40,969 nt of DNA from the NCBI GenBank assembly GCA_013153965.1, contig JAADDJ010000009.1, positions 1 through 40,969 of the forward strand, given 5' to 3'. This document shows positions 6,248 through 13,556 of this stretch, one piece after another. The notes beneath the pieces are model-generated. The model was not told the origin of the DNA. It did not search any database and worked only from the letters and a program-made list of their open reading frames with translations. This DNA is from Thermotogae bacterium (GTDB lineage Bacteria; Hydrothermota; Hydrothermia; LBFQ01). Position 1 is the stretch's first letter; each line of letters starts with the position of its first letter. The position numbers were made by a program, and so were the translations under genes.

Positions 6248-9207
6248 GGGAGGATTCTACGGACGCCGGGAAGACGCTCCGATATGACGTAGAGGAAGGG
6301 TAGAACGAGGAGGGAGAAGAGCGTTCCCCACAGAAGCCCTCCGAAGAGGGCGACGGCTATAGGTTGGCGGTACTCATACCCCTCGCTGACGATGAACATC
6401 ATGGGTATAAGTCCCATCAGAGTTGTTATGGTCGTTATCAGTATCGGTCGGAGACGGACGAAGGCCGCCTCCACCATCCTATCCTCGGGAGGCATATCCC
6501 GCGGGAGCCTGCGGGCCATGGAGAGCATGACTATCCCGTTATTCACGACGACGCCCGTAGCCACGAGCATGCCCAAGGCGGAGACGAGAGAGAAGGTGAC
6601 CTTGAAGAGGAACATGAAGAGGACGGCTCCGGTCAGGCCGTACAGGACGCTGGTGGCTATCACCAGGGGCATCCTCAAGCTCTCAAACTGGGCCACCAGA
6701 ACCGCATAGACCAGTATTACGGCGAGGATGCCCGCCAAGGTCAGCTGCTTCATCATGTCAAGCAGGTCCATCATCTCACCGCCGAGGACGTATCCGTACC
6801 CCTCCGGCAGCCGGAATCTCCGCAGGAGCTCCTTCACGTGCAGATAGAGGGAGAGGAGGTTGGGCGTGGAGCGGTCCGCGCGCACATATACCACATTCAG
6901 ACCGCTCTCCCTGTTTATCACCGCGGGACTCATGACGGTATCTACATCTACGTAATCCACCGCGTACGCGACGGCCGAATCCCCCACCAGAGGATAAGTC
7001 TGCCGGGGGTAGGACGTATCCGCCCCCACGACTACCTTCCAACCGCCCACATCCCCCGCATCGTACCCGCCGCTCAGGACGTAGAGGTCCGATTGGGCCT
7101 GCAGGACGGTGGTGCCGAGTGCCTTGACCTCCTCCCTAACCCTCCACCTCTCAACGGGTTTGGATGGACTCACGTCCAAGCTCAGGTTCCGTATCCCGGG
7201 AACCTTGGATAGCTCGTCGGCGAATCGGCGGGCCATCTCCCGCAGAACTTTCGGGTCCCTACCCGTGAATCCCACCGCCACCGACTTCCCCCCCATGCCG
7301 AACATGGTTATCTTCTCCACCGGTAGGAAGCGCACCTTCCTACCGGGAAATGGCGGCAGCTCGCGCAGGATCTCCTCCTCAATCTCGCTCTGAACCCTTC
7401 GGCGCGCACTCCGCTCCTTCAGGCGGATGAAGGCCTGCCCCTTGTACGTCTCGGTCGCCCCACCCCCGTAGGCGAGTATGCCCTTGGGAACATTCTTCGG
7501 GGCGCTCACGAAGACGGCGTAATTCTCCACCTCCGGGATCCTCCCCACGAGCCGGGAGACGCTCCGCATGTAAGTGGCCGTCTTCTCAAAGGGGGTATTC
7601 GGCGGAAGCTCCACCTCCATGTATATGAAGTCCGAGTCAAGGGTGGGTAGGAACTCGCCCCCCACGAATGGGATGAGGGCGAGGGGGGTCAGGAGGATGA
7701 GACTCAAGGCGGCCGGCACCTTCCAACCCTTTAGATACCACCGCAGAAATTTGCGGTAGGCCTGCGATATCAGGGGCATCCCCCCCTTCGCCTTGGAGAC
7801 TATGAATCTCACGTAGGTGGGCGTTATGGTTATGGCCAAAAGGAGGGTGGAGAGGAGGGAGAAGACGACGGCCACGGCCACATTCTCGGCTATCCTCCCT
7901 ATCGGTCCGCTCAGATACACGACGGGAAAGAAGACTATGATCGTAGTGAGGGTTGATGCGGTTATGGGACCTATAACCTGCGCCGCCCCCTCAACCGAGG
8001 CTCGCAGGGGATCCATCCCGCTCCCCCGCAGACGGTATATGTTCTCGCTGACGACCACCGAGTTATCCACTATCATACCTATGGCCAGAGCCATCCCTAC
8101 CAGAGTCATGGCGTTGAGGGAGTACCCGAAGAGGTGCATCGCCATCAGGGATATGACGATGGCCGGAGGGATGCTCATGCTTATCGCCAGAGCCAGTCGC
8201 ACGCTCCTTGTAAAGAGGATAACGAAGATGACGGCCAATATCCCACCTATGAGGGCGGAGTTGGCCACCTCCTTAACGACCTTCTCTATCAGGAAGCTCT
8301 GGTCCATTGCTATCCAGTACTTGAGATTTCCCAGACGGGCCACCTCTCGCAGGACCTCCTTCACCTTGCGTCCGACCTCGTAGGTGTTCGCACCGGCCAC
8401 CTTGAAGACCGGACTTATGACGGCGGGGGTGTCGTTGTTCAGCTGGAGAACGTCGTACCTCTCAACGAAGCGCCCCACTTGAGCCACCTCGTACAGGAAC
8501 ACGGGCCTCCGGCTGTATCCCACCACCAGATTCCGAAGATCATAGGGCGTGGATAGCCTCCCCGATATGACCCGGCCGTCGGCCGGAAGGTCGTACGACC
8601 TGTCCCTTATGGCCCCCACCACGGCCGTGGGACGGATCCGCAGGTACGCCAGCCTCTCCGGCTTGAGAGAGACCCTGAGGTACTCCTCCGAAGTCCGAAG
8701 GACCGGCGCCAGAGCCACATCCTCTATGGCCATCACCTTATCGTGCCACAGGTGCTCAACCGCATCCGCCTGCTCCTCCGGGAACGTGACGGTGATTATG
8801 GGGAAGACGGAGGGATCAAAGGGTATGACCGAGGGCTTTCCGGCCCCCTCGGGTAGATGGACGCCCCTTATCCTCTCGCTCACCTCCATAACCGCGGCGT
8901 CCATGTCCTTGCCGTAGGAGAAGATCACCTCTATCTGGGAGTATCCCTCGGTGCTTCGGGACCTGACCTTCACGACGCCCGATATCCCCCTCAGGGCACT
9001 CTCAAGGGGCTCGGTCAGATTCCGCTCAACGGTCCCGGGGTCGGCGCCGGGATAGGGGGTTATCACCGTGACGGTGGGCATGGAGACGTCCGGAAGCAGG
9101 TCTATCTTGAGCTTGAAGAGCGAATAGACACCCACCACCAGAAGGGCCCCCAAGAGCACCCCCACGCCGATGGGATGCCTGACGCTCCAATCTACTATCG
9201 CCCTCAA
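6238..9207 (-). CDS. RND-family efflux transporter (AcrB/HAE1-like)
   Basis: A 989-residue inner-membrane proton-driven exporter. It has the classic duplicated layout: TM1 at about 12-31, periplasmic porter domain with RSRSTEGYSQIEV, a TM2-7 block near 335-540, a second porter domain, and a second TM block near 830-980. The TM4 motif is GMIVDNSVVVSENIY: one proton-relay Asp is kept and the second is Asn (AcrB has DD), as in many thermophile and Firmicute HAE-type pumps. No membrane-fusion protein or TolC lies next to it, so partners are elsewhere or absent; substrate unknown. The start is TTG at 9205-9207, 7 nt after TAGAAT (9215-9220). It runs 10 bp into the murE start. Confidence 0.9.
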   Translation of the reverse strand: MRAIVDWSVRHPIGVGVLLGALLVVGVYSLFKLKIDLLPDVSMPTVTVITPYPGADPGTVERNLTEPLESALRGISGVVKVRSRSTEGYSQIEVIFSYGKDMDAAVMEVSERIRGVHLPEGAGKPSVIPFDPSVFPIITVTFPEEQADAVEHLWHDKVMAIEDVALAPVLRTSEEYLRVSLKPERLAYLRIRPTAVVGAIRDRSYDLPADGRVISGRLSTPYDLRNLVVGYSRRPVFLYEVAQVGRFVERYDVLQLNNDTPAVISPVFKVAGANTYEVGRKVKEVLREVARLGNLKYWIAMDQSFLIEKVVKEVANSALIGGILAVIFVILFTRSVRLALAISMSIPPAIVISLMAMHLFGYSLNAMTLVGMALAIGMIVDNSVVVSENIYRLRGSGMDPLRASVEGAAQVIGPITASTLTTIIVFFPVVYLSGPIGRIAENVAVAVVFSLLSTLLLAITITPTYVRFIVSKAKGGMPLISQAYRKFLRWYLKGWKVPAALSLILLTPLALIPFVGGEFLPTLDSDFIYMEVELPPNTPFEKTATYMRSVSRLVGRIPEVENYAVFVSAPKNVPKGILAYGGGATETYKGQAFIRLKERSARRRVQSEIEEEILRELPPFPGRKVRFLPVEKITMFGMGGKSVAVGFTGRDPKVLREMARRFADELSKVPGIRNLSLDVSPSKPVERWRVREEVKALGTTVLQAQSDLYVLSGGYDAGDVGGWKVVVGADTSYPRQTYPLVGDSAVAYAVDYVDVDTVMSPAVINRESGLNVVYVRADRSTPNLLSLYLHVKELLRRFRLPEGYGYVLGGEMMDLLDMMKQLTLAGILAVILVYAVLVAQFESLRMPLVIATSVLYGLTGAVLFMFLFKVTFSLVSALGMLVATGVVVNNGIVMLSMARRLPRDMPPEDRMVEAAFVRLRPILITTITTLMGLIPMMFIVSEGYEYRQPIAVALFGGLLWGTLFSLLVLPFLYVISERLPGVRRILPWT
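6254..6259 (-). promoter_or_regulatory. -10 hexamer TAGAAT for murE, inside the RND gene end
   Basis: CCG-TAGAAT lies within the last codons of the upstream transporter gene, 6 nt before the TTG. Spacing at the short end of the range makes the exact start uncertain. Confidence 0.55.
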
Positions 9208-9214
9208 GATTCCT

Positions 9215-9220
9215 ATTCTA
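9215..9220 (-). promoter_or_regulatory. -10 hexamer TAGAAT for the RND gene, formed from the upstream stop codon
   Basis: The hexamer begins with the TAG stop (9218-9220) of the upstream DUF2207-like gene and lies 7 nt before the TTG start. Confidence 0.65.
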
Positions 9221-9856
9221 CCGCCGCCTTCGGTGGAAGCCTGCCGCGTGCAGAAGTAGGGGTATCAACAGCAGAAGGAGGGCGGGGGATTCCCTGCGGC
9301 GGTACGGAAGGCGTAGCACCAAGTCCTCAGCATCATCATCCGGGGCGTACGCCGTCAGGCGGAGGACGCTCAGGGCCTCGGCCTCACTCACGTTGAAATT
9401 CCCACCGATGATACGAATGCTGTCGCTGGGTATCCCCTCGGGAAGGATGAGGACCACCTCCAGAAAGTCCGTCGGAAGGTCCAGCGATGGGGGACGGAGA
9501 TTCAGGATGAGGGTATCGCCGCGGAGCCTCGGATAGAGGCGGTACATCAGGGTGAAGCGGTGGCGACCCACCGGCAGGCACCCATCGCCCGCGCCTAAGA
9601 TGGCCACGACTGACGTCTCCGTCCTCTCAACGGACAGCGGGATGGGATTCCCGTTGTCGTAGGCCGCGTAGGGCTGGAGGACACCGTAGCGGAGGGGCAT
9701 CTCCCTCTCAAGCCCCCACCTGATCCTCCGGCCGGCCACCGCCACGCTGAAGTCCTCCCTCACGTCGGCCGGATAGTCCAGACGCACTATGAGACGATGG
9801 TAGGAGATCTCCTCGCCGAAGGAGGCGGTCCGGCATATACCGAGCAGAGGGAGCAT
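9218..9856 (-). CDS. Small membrane-anchored DUF2207-like domain protein
   Basis: A 212-residue protein: a short hydrophobic start (MLPLLGICRTASFGEE), a beta-rich domain, one C-terminal membrane helix (ALLLLLIPLLLHAAGF) and an Arg-rich tail (HRRRR). The beta domain follows the N-terminal domain of DUF2207 proteins in order and spacing: IRWGLEREMPLRYG (cf. the I-RGI-R-P motif), PVGRHRFTLMYRL (cf. PG-H-YTL-Y) and EVVLILPEGIPSDSIR (cf. EVILPKGVPPESVR in the full-length protein at 24140-25840). It therefore looks like a DUF2207 domain without the long cytoplasmic part. Function unknown. The ATG lies 7 nt after the 3' end of tRNA-Leu, and I see no separate -10, so co-transcription with the tRNA is likely. 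A longer frame through the tRNA was rejected. Confidence 0.75.
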   Translation of the reverse strand: MLPLLGICRTASFGEEISYHRLIVRLDYPADVREDFSVAVAGRRIRWGLEREMPLRYGVLQPYAAYDNGNPIPLSVERTETSVVAILGAGDGCLPVGRHRFTLMYRLYPRLRGDTLILNLRPPSLDLPTDFLEVVLILPEGIPSDSIRIIGGNFNVSEAEALSVLRLTAYAPDDDAEDLVLRLPYRRRESPALLLLLIPLLLHAAGFHRRRR

Positions 9857-9863
9857 AAAAAAA

Positions 9864-9947
9864 TGCCGGGGGCGGGACTTGAACCCGCACGGGCCGAAGC
9901 CCACTAGGTCCTGAACCTAGCGCGTCTGCCAATTCCGCCACCCCGGC
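9864..9947 (-). tRNA. tRNA-Leu (anticodon CAG)
   Basis: An 84-nt class II tRNA on the minus strand. The 7-bp acceptor stem GCCGGGG/CCCCGGC has discriminator A. The anticodon stem-loop CTAGG-TTCAGGA-CCTAG gives CAG, reading CUG. There is a long variable arm (TGGGCTTCGGCCCG) and the T arm GCGGGTTCAAGTCCCGC. CCA is not encoded. The 5' end lies 1 nt after the nadC stop. The 3' end is followed by seven T and then the ATG of the DUF2207-like gene. Confidence 0.97.
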
Positions 9948-9948
9948 G

Positions 9949-10773
9949 TTAGGCGGATATTTTAAGGCCGACTTCCAAGCTTATATCCACCGGAGAGGCG
10001 GCCTTCGTCAAACTGCCCACGGATATCCTGTCGGGGCGCAGGGCCGCGTACTCCGAGACGTTGTCCAGCGTAATTCCGCCGGAGACTTCAACTTTGAAGC
10101 CGTAGGTGCGGGCGAGGGGGATCAACCGTCTGAGGGTCTCCGGACTCATGTTATCCAGCAGCACCCAATCCACCTTCAACCCCTCCAGACTTCTCAACTC
10201 CTCCTCCGACTCCACCTCTGCTATGAGGGGAACGTGCTCCCCCAACCTCTCGCGCACGTTCAGGACCGCCCGACGGAGCGATCCCGCCAGTCGCTTGTGA
10301 TTGTCCTTCACCATCACTATCTCCGACAGACTCATCCGGTGGTTGTACCCTCCACCCATCCTGACGGCGTACTTATCCAGATACCTCCAGAGGGGAAGGG
10401 TCTTGCGGGTATCGTATATGGGCACCCCCCCGGCCCTCCTGACGAACTCCGCCGTGAGGGAGGCGATGCCGCACATCCTCCCGAGCAGGTTCAGCATGGT
10501 GCGCTCTAAGAGAAGAACGTCGTGGGCTCCACCCTCCACCTCCGCCAGCACGTCTCCTTCGCCGAATCTCTCCCCATCCGCCACCTTCCGACGTATCCTC
10601 ACGGGAAGGATATCGTGGAGGGCCTTGAACAGAGGCTCGGCCGCCATGATACCGCTCGCCTTGGCGAGAACTACACCCACTACGGGAACGTCGGGTACGG
10701 CGCTCTCCGTGGTGATATCGCCGAATGGGGCATCCTCCAGAAGGGCCAGCTTCAGCATCTCTTGCAGGTGCAT
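9949..10773 (-). CDS. nadC: Nicotinate-nucleotide pyrophosphorylase (quinolinate phosphoribosyltransferase)
   Basis: A 274-residue cytoplasmic enzyme converting quinolinate + PRPP to nicotinate mononucleotide in de novo NAD synthesis. Family motifs are clear: LLEDAPFGDITTE near the N-terminus, LNLLGRMCGIASLT, YDTRKTLPLWRYLDKYAVRMGG, NHRMSLSEIVMVKDNH, then VESEEEL, VLLDNMSP, VEVSGGIT and the final DRISVGSLT of the PRPP/phosphate site. Length is normal (270-300). The ATG is 9 nt after TAGAAT (10783-10788), in a 55-bp divergent gap with rpsU. nadA and nadD are elsewhere in this window, so the pathway is scattered. nadB was not seen. Confidence 0.95.
   Translation of the reverse strand: MHLQEMLKLALLEDAPFGDITTESAVPDVPVVGVVLAKASGIMAAEPLFKALHDILPVRIRRKVADGERFGEGDVLAEVEGGAHDVLLLERTMLNLLGRMCGIASLTAEFVRRAGGVPIYDTRKTLPLWRYLDKYAVRMGGGYNHRMSLSEIVMVKDNHKRLAGSLRRAVLNVRERLGEHVPLIAEVESEEELRSLEGLKVDWVLLDNMSPETLRRLIPLARTYGFKVEVSGGITLDNVSEYAALRPDRISVGSLTKAASPVDISLEVGLKISA
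9959..9964 (-). promoter_or_regulatory. -10 hexamer TAAAAT for tRNA-Leu, inside nadC
   Basis: TTAAAAT overlaps the final codons of nadC and lies 11 nt before the mature 5' end of the tRNA, the same spacing as at tRNA-Val. Confidence 0.6.
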
Positions 10774-10782
10774 CCACCGGGG

Positions 10783-10788
10783 ATTCTA
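10783..10788 (-). promoter_or_regulatory. -10 hexamer TAGAAT for nadC
   Basis: CCG-TAGAAT lies 9 nt before the ATG. It is back-to-back with the rpsU -10, with 25 bp between the two hexamers. Confidence 0.7.
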
Positions 10789-10813
10789 CGGCCAGAAGGG
10801 AACCGGCCGACAG

Positions 10814-10819
10814 TATAAT
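10814..10819 (+). promoter_or_regulatory. -10 hexamer TATAAT for rpsU
   Basis: A perfect TATAAT 9 nt before the ATG. No TTGACA-like -35 is visible 17 nt upstream. Confidence 0.75.
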
Positions 10820-10828
10820 ACCCGCCTT

Positions 10829-11038
10829 ATGCCCAAGGTAGGAGTAAGGAAGCAGGAAGGCGAGACCTTTGAGTCCATGCTGAGGAGGTTTAAGAAGTTG
10901 GTCGGCAGGGAGGGGATCCTCAACGACTACAGGAGACACCTGGTCTATGAGAAACCCTCCGAGATAAGGAAGAAGCGGGAGGCGATGAAGTGGAGGAAGA
11001 TACGCAGAAAGCTCCAGAAGATGATGGAGGAGGATTGA
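10829..11038 (+). CDS. rpsU: 30S ribosomal protein bS21
   Basis: A 69-residue, strongly basic protein with the bS21 pattern: VGVRKQEGETFESMLRRFKK at the start, then RRHLVYEKPSEIRKKR and a Lys/Arg-rich helical tail (KWRKIRRKLQKMM). bS21 binds near the 3' end of 16S rRNA, by the anti-SD, and helps initiation. Many thermophiles and candidate phyla lack it, so its presence is informative. The ATG at 10829 was chosen over a much longer open frame because TATAAT at 10814-10819 is 9 nt upstream and homology begins at MPKVGV. An ABC ATPase gene follows after 13 nt with no promoter of its own. Confidence 0.95.
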   Translation: MPKVGVRKQEGETFESMLRRFKKLVGREGILNDYRRHLVYEKPSEIRKKREAMKWRKIRRKLQKMMEED

Positions 11039-11051
11039 GACCGACGGCCAC

Positions 11052-12026
11052 TTGATGCCCGTAATCTCCGTTGAGAATCTGCGTAAGGTCTATAGGGTTC
11101 CGGTGAAGGAGGAGGGTGGCCTCTCCTCCCTACGCCACTTCTTCCGGAGGAGGTACAGGGAGATAGAGGCGGTCAGGGGGATAACCTTTCGGGTGGAGAG
11201 GGGGGAGGTGGTGGGATTCTTGGGTCCCAACGGGGCCGGTAAGACGACCACCCTGAAGATGCTCGTCGGCCTGATAAAGCCCACATCCGGGAAGGTGCGG
11301 GTCCTCGGGTACGACCCCTTTGAGAGGAGGAAGGACTTTCTAAAGCGGATAACTCTCGTGATGGGCCAGAAGCAGCAGCTCATATGGGATTTGCCCCCCA
11401 TGGATTCCCTTCGGATAAACGCCGCCGTCTATGAGATTGACGATGAGACTTTCAAAAGGCGCGTGGCCCTCCTCGCGGAGATGCTGGGCATAGAGCACAG
11501 GCTACATCAGCCCGTGCGCAAGCTATCCCTCGGAGAGAGGATGAAGGCGGAGCTTCTGGCGGCCCTCATCCATGATCCGGAGGTTCTGTTCTTGGACGAG
11601 CCCACGTTGGGGTTGGATGTGAGCGCCCAGATATCAATCCGCCGATTCCTCCGGAATTACAACGAGGAGTTCAACGCCACGATAATCTTAACGAGCCACT
11701 ACATGGCCGACATAGAGGCCCTGTGCGACAGGGCGATGGTGATACATAGGGGAAGGCTGATATTTGACGGGGATCTGTACGAGTTGGCCGAGAGGGTGAT
11801 GCCCTTCAAGGAGATATACGTGGAGTTCAAGGGGGAGATACCCGTGGAGGAGCTCCAGAGGATAGGCGAGATACGGGAGATAGAGGGACAGGAGGTCAAA
11901 CTGCTGGTCAGGCGGGATGAGGTGTTTGATAAGGTACGCCTGATAATGGAGCGGTGGAACATAGACGACCTGTCCGTCACGGACCCTCCGCTGGACGAGG
12001 TGTTGGCGAAGGTGTTTGAAGGATGA
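11052..12026 (+). CDS. ABC transporter ATPase (ABC-2 exporter type), without permease nearby
   Basis: A 324-residue nucleotide-binding subunit. Walker A is GPNGAGKTT, the Q-loop lies in VMGQKQQLIWDLP, the signature is LSLGERMKAE, Walker B is VLFLDEPTLGLD and the switch His is in TSHYM. The 'KQQLIWDLPP' and 'SLGERMKAELLAAL' wording matches ATPases that work with ABC-2 permeases (DUF990-type) rather than importers. A C-terminal regulatory stretch (~65 residues) follows. No membrane subunit is adjacent, which is unusual since these are normally beside their permeases. The start is TTG at 11052 or ATG at 11055. It probably shares the rpsU transcript. The stop TGA lies 33 nt before the pckA start. 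Confidence 0.9.
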   Translation: MMPVISVENLRKVYRVPVKEEGGLSSLRHFFRRRYREIEAVRGITFRVERGEVVGFLGPNGAGKTTTLKMLVGLIKPTSGKVRVLGYDPFERRKDFLKRITLVMGQKQQLIWDLPPMDSLRINAAVYEIDDETFKRRVALLAEMLGIEHRLHQPVRKLSLGERMKAELLAALIHDPEVLFLDEPTLGLDVSAQISIRRFLRNYNEEFNATIILTSHYMADIEALCDRAMVIHRGRLIFDGDLYELAERVMPFKEIYVEFKGEIPVEELQRIGEIREIEGQEVKLLVRRDEVFDKVRLIMERWNIDDLSVTDPPLDEVLAKVFEG

Positions 12027-12045
12027 GTGAAAACTCCTACCCTTT

Positions 12046-12051
12046 TAGAAT
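12046..12051 (+). promoter_or_regulatory. -10 hexamer TAGAAT for pckA
   Basis: TTTTAGAAT lies 8 nt before the in-frame ATG at 12060 and decides the start codon. Confidence 0.65.
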
Positions 12052-12059
12052 ATGCGGAT

Positions 12060-13556
12060 ATGTTCCCGAGGATAAATGAGAACTGGAGCAGAGCCCGGCT
12101 CGTTGAGAGGGCCGTGGAGATGGATCTGGGCAAACTCGCGCACTTCGGCTCGCTGGTCGTCATCACGGCCCCCTACACGGGGAGGTCCCCCAAGGACAGG
12201 TTCTTCGTGAAGGACGATTTCACGGAGAATCTCATAAACTGGAACGAGACGAACGTACCCTTCTCGCCGGAGGCCTACGACAGGCTCCGCAGGAAGGTTC
12301 TGGGGTACCTGTTCGGCCGGGAGGTCTTCCTCCAGCAGGTCTATGTGGGTGCGGACCCCAGCTACAGACTCGGGGTTGAGGTATATACCGAGAGCCCTTG
12401 GCACGCCCTCTTCGTGAGGAACATGTTTATACTGCCCGACGGCTACGGGGACTTCTCGCCCCACATACGCATCCTTCACGCGCCGTATCTCAAGGCGAAT
12501 CCGGAGGAGGATGGCACCCGTAGCGAGGCCTTCGTCATTCTGAACTTCAAACGCAGGGAGGTGATAATCGGAGGTACGGCCTACGGCGGCGAGATAAAGA
12601 AGTCCGTCTTCACGTACCTCAACTACTACTATCCCCACGAGAGGGGGGTCCTGAGCATGCACGCCGGAGCCAACATGGGTAGGGAGAGGGGGGACGTGGC
12701 CGTATTCTTCGGCCTCTCCGGAACCGGCAAGACCACCCTATCCACCGACCCCGAGAGGCCCATAATCGGGGATGACGAGTTGGGATGGACCGAGAGGGGG
12801 ATATTCAACTTTGAGGGCGGCTGCTACGCCAAGGTGATACGCCTTGGCCCCGAGAAGGAGCCGGGAATATACCGGGCCGTGACGCGCTTTGGAGCCATAC
12901 TGGAGAACGTCGTCATGGACGAGGAGAGCCGGCAGGTTGATTTCTCCTCGGCCGAGATAACCGAAAATACCCGCGGCTCCTACCCGCTGGAGTTCTTGGA
13001 CAACTACGTTCCCGAGGGCATGGGACCTCACCCGAAGAATATCTTCTTCCTCTCACTTGACGCCTACGGCGTCCTACCCCCCATAGCCAAGCTCACGGAG
13101 GAGCAGATAAAGATATACTTCCTCGCCGGATACACCTCCAAGATAGCAGGTACGGAGCGGGGGATAAAGGAGCCCCAACCCACCTTCTCCATAGGTTTCG
13201 CCGAGCCTTTCCTTCCTTTGCATCCGAAGATATACGCCGACATGCTATTTGAGAAGGTGAAGCAGCACGGGACCGACGTCTGGCTGGTAAATACCGGTTG
13301 GGTGAGGGGACCGTACGGCGAGGGGGAGAGGATACCCCTGCGCTACACCCGTCGCCTCGTGAATGCGGCCATAAACGGTGAGATAACGGAGTTTGAGAGG
13401 GAGCCCCACTTCGGCCTCCTCGTACCCAAGAGGGTTGAGGGGGTCCCCGACGAGCTCCTGATGCCGGAGAGGGCTTGGAGGGATAAACGCAAGTACGCGG
13501 AGACCGCCCGCAAGATACGCTCCCTCATAGAGGAGAACGCCCGCCGCTGGCTTTAG
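12060..13556 (+). CDS. pckA: Phosphoenolpyruvate carboxykinase (ATP)
   Basis: A 498-residue cytoplasmic enzyme catalysing oxaloacetate + ATP to PEP + CO2 + ADP, linking the TCA cycle and gluconeogenesis. It shows the N-terminal TAPYTGRSPKDRF, the PEPCK P-loop GLSGTGKTTLS, the metal/kinase motif IGDDELGW, FNFEGGCYAK, and a late YTSKIAGTERG and NTGWVRGPYG; this is the ATP family, not the GTP one. I place the start at ATG 12060, 8 nt after TAGAAT, and not at an in-frame GTG at 12027 that lies upstream of the promoter and directly follows the ABC stop. The 3' end overlaps the convergent polX gene by 4 bp. Confidence 0.95.
   Translation: MFPRINENWSRARLVERAVEMDLGKLAHFGSLVVITAPYTGRSPKDRFFVKDDFTENLINWNETNVPFSPEAYDRLRRKVLGYLFGREVFLQQVYVGADPSYRLGVEVYTESPWHALFVRNMFILPDGYGDFSPHIRILHAPYLKANPEEDGTRSEAFVILNFKRREVIIGGTAYGGEIKKSVFTYLNYYYPHERGVLSMHAGANMGRERGDVAVFFGLSGTGKTTLSTDPERPIIGDDELGWTERGIFNFEGGCYAKVIRLGPEKEPGIYRAVTRFGAILENVVMDEESRQVDFSSAEITENTRGSYPLEFLDNYVPEGMGPHPKNIFFLSLDAYGVLPPIAKLTEEQIKIYFLAGYTSKIAGTERGIKEPQPTFSIGFAEPFLPLHPKIYADMLFEKVKQHGTDVWLVNTGWVRGPYGEGERIPLRYTRRLVNAAINGEITEFEREPHFGLLVPKRVEGVPDELLMPERAWRDKRKYAETARKIRSLIEENARRWL

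Noticed and set aside
10301-10828. Long in-frame extension upstream of rpsU
   Set aside because: It crosses the nadC gene and the divergent promoters; bS21 homology begins exactly at ATG 10829, 9 nt after TATAAT.
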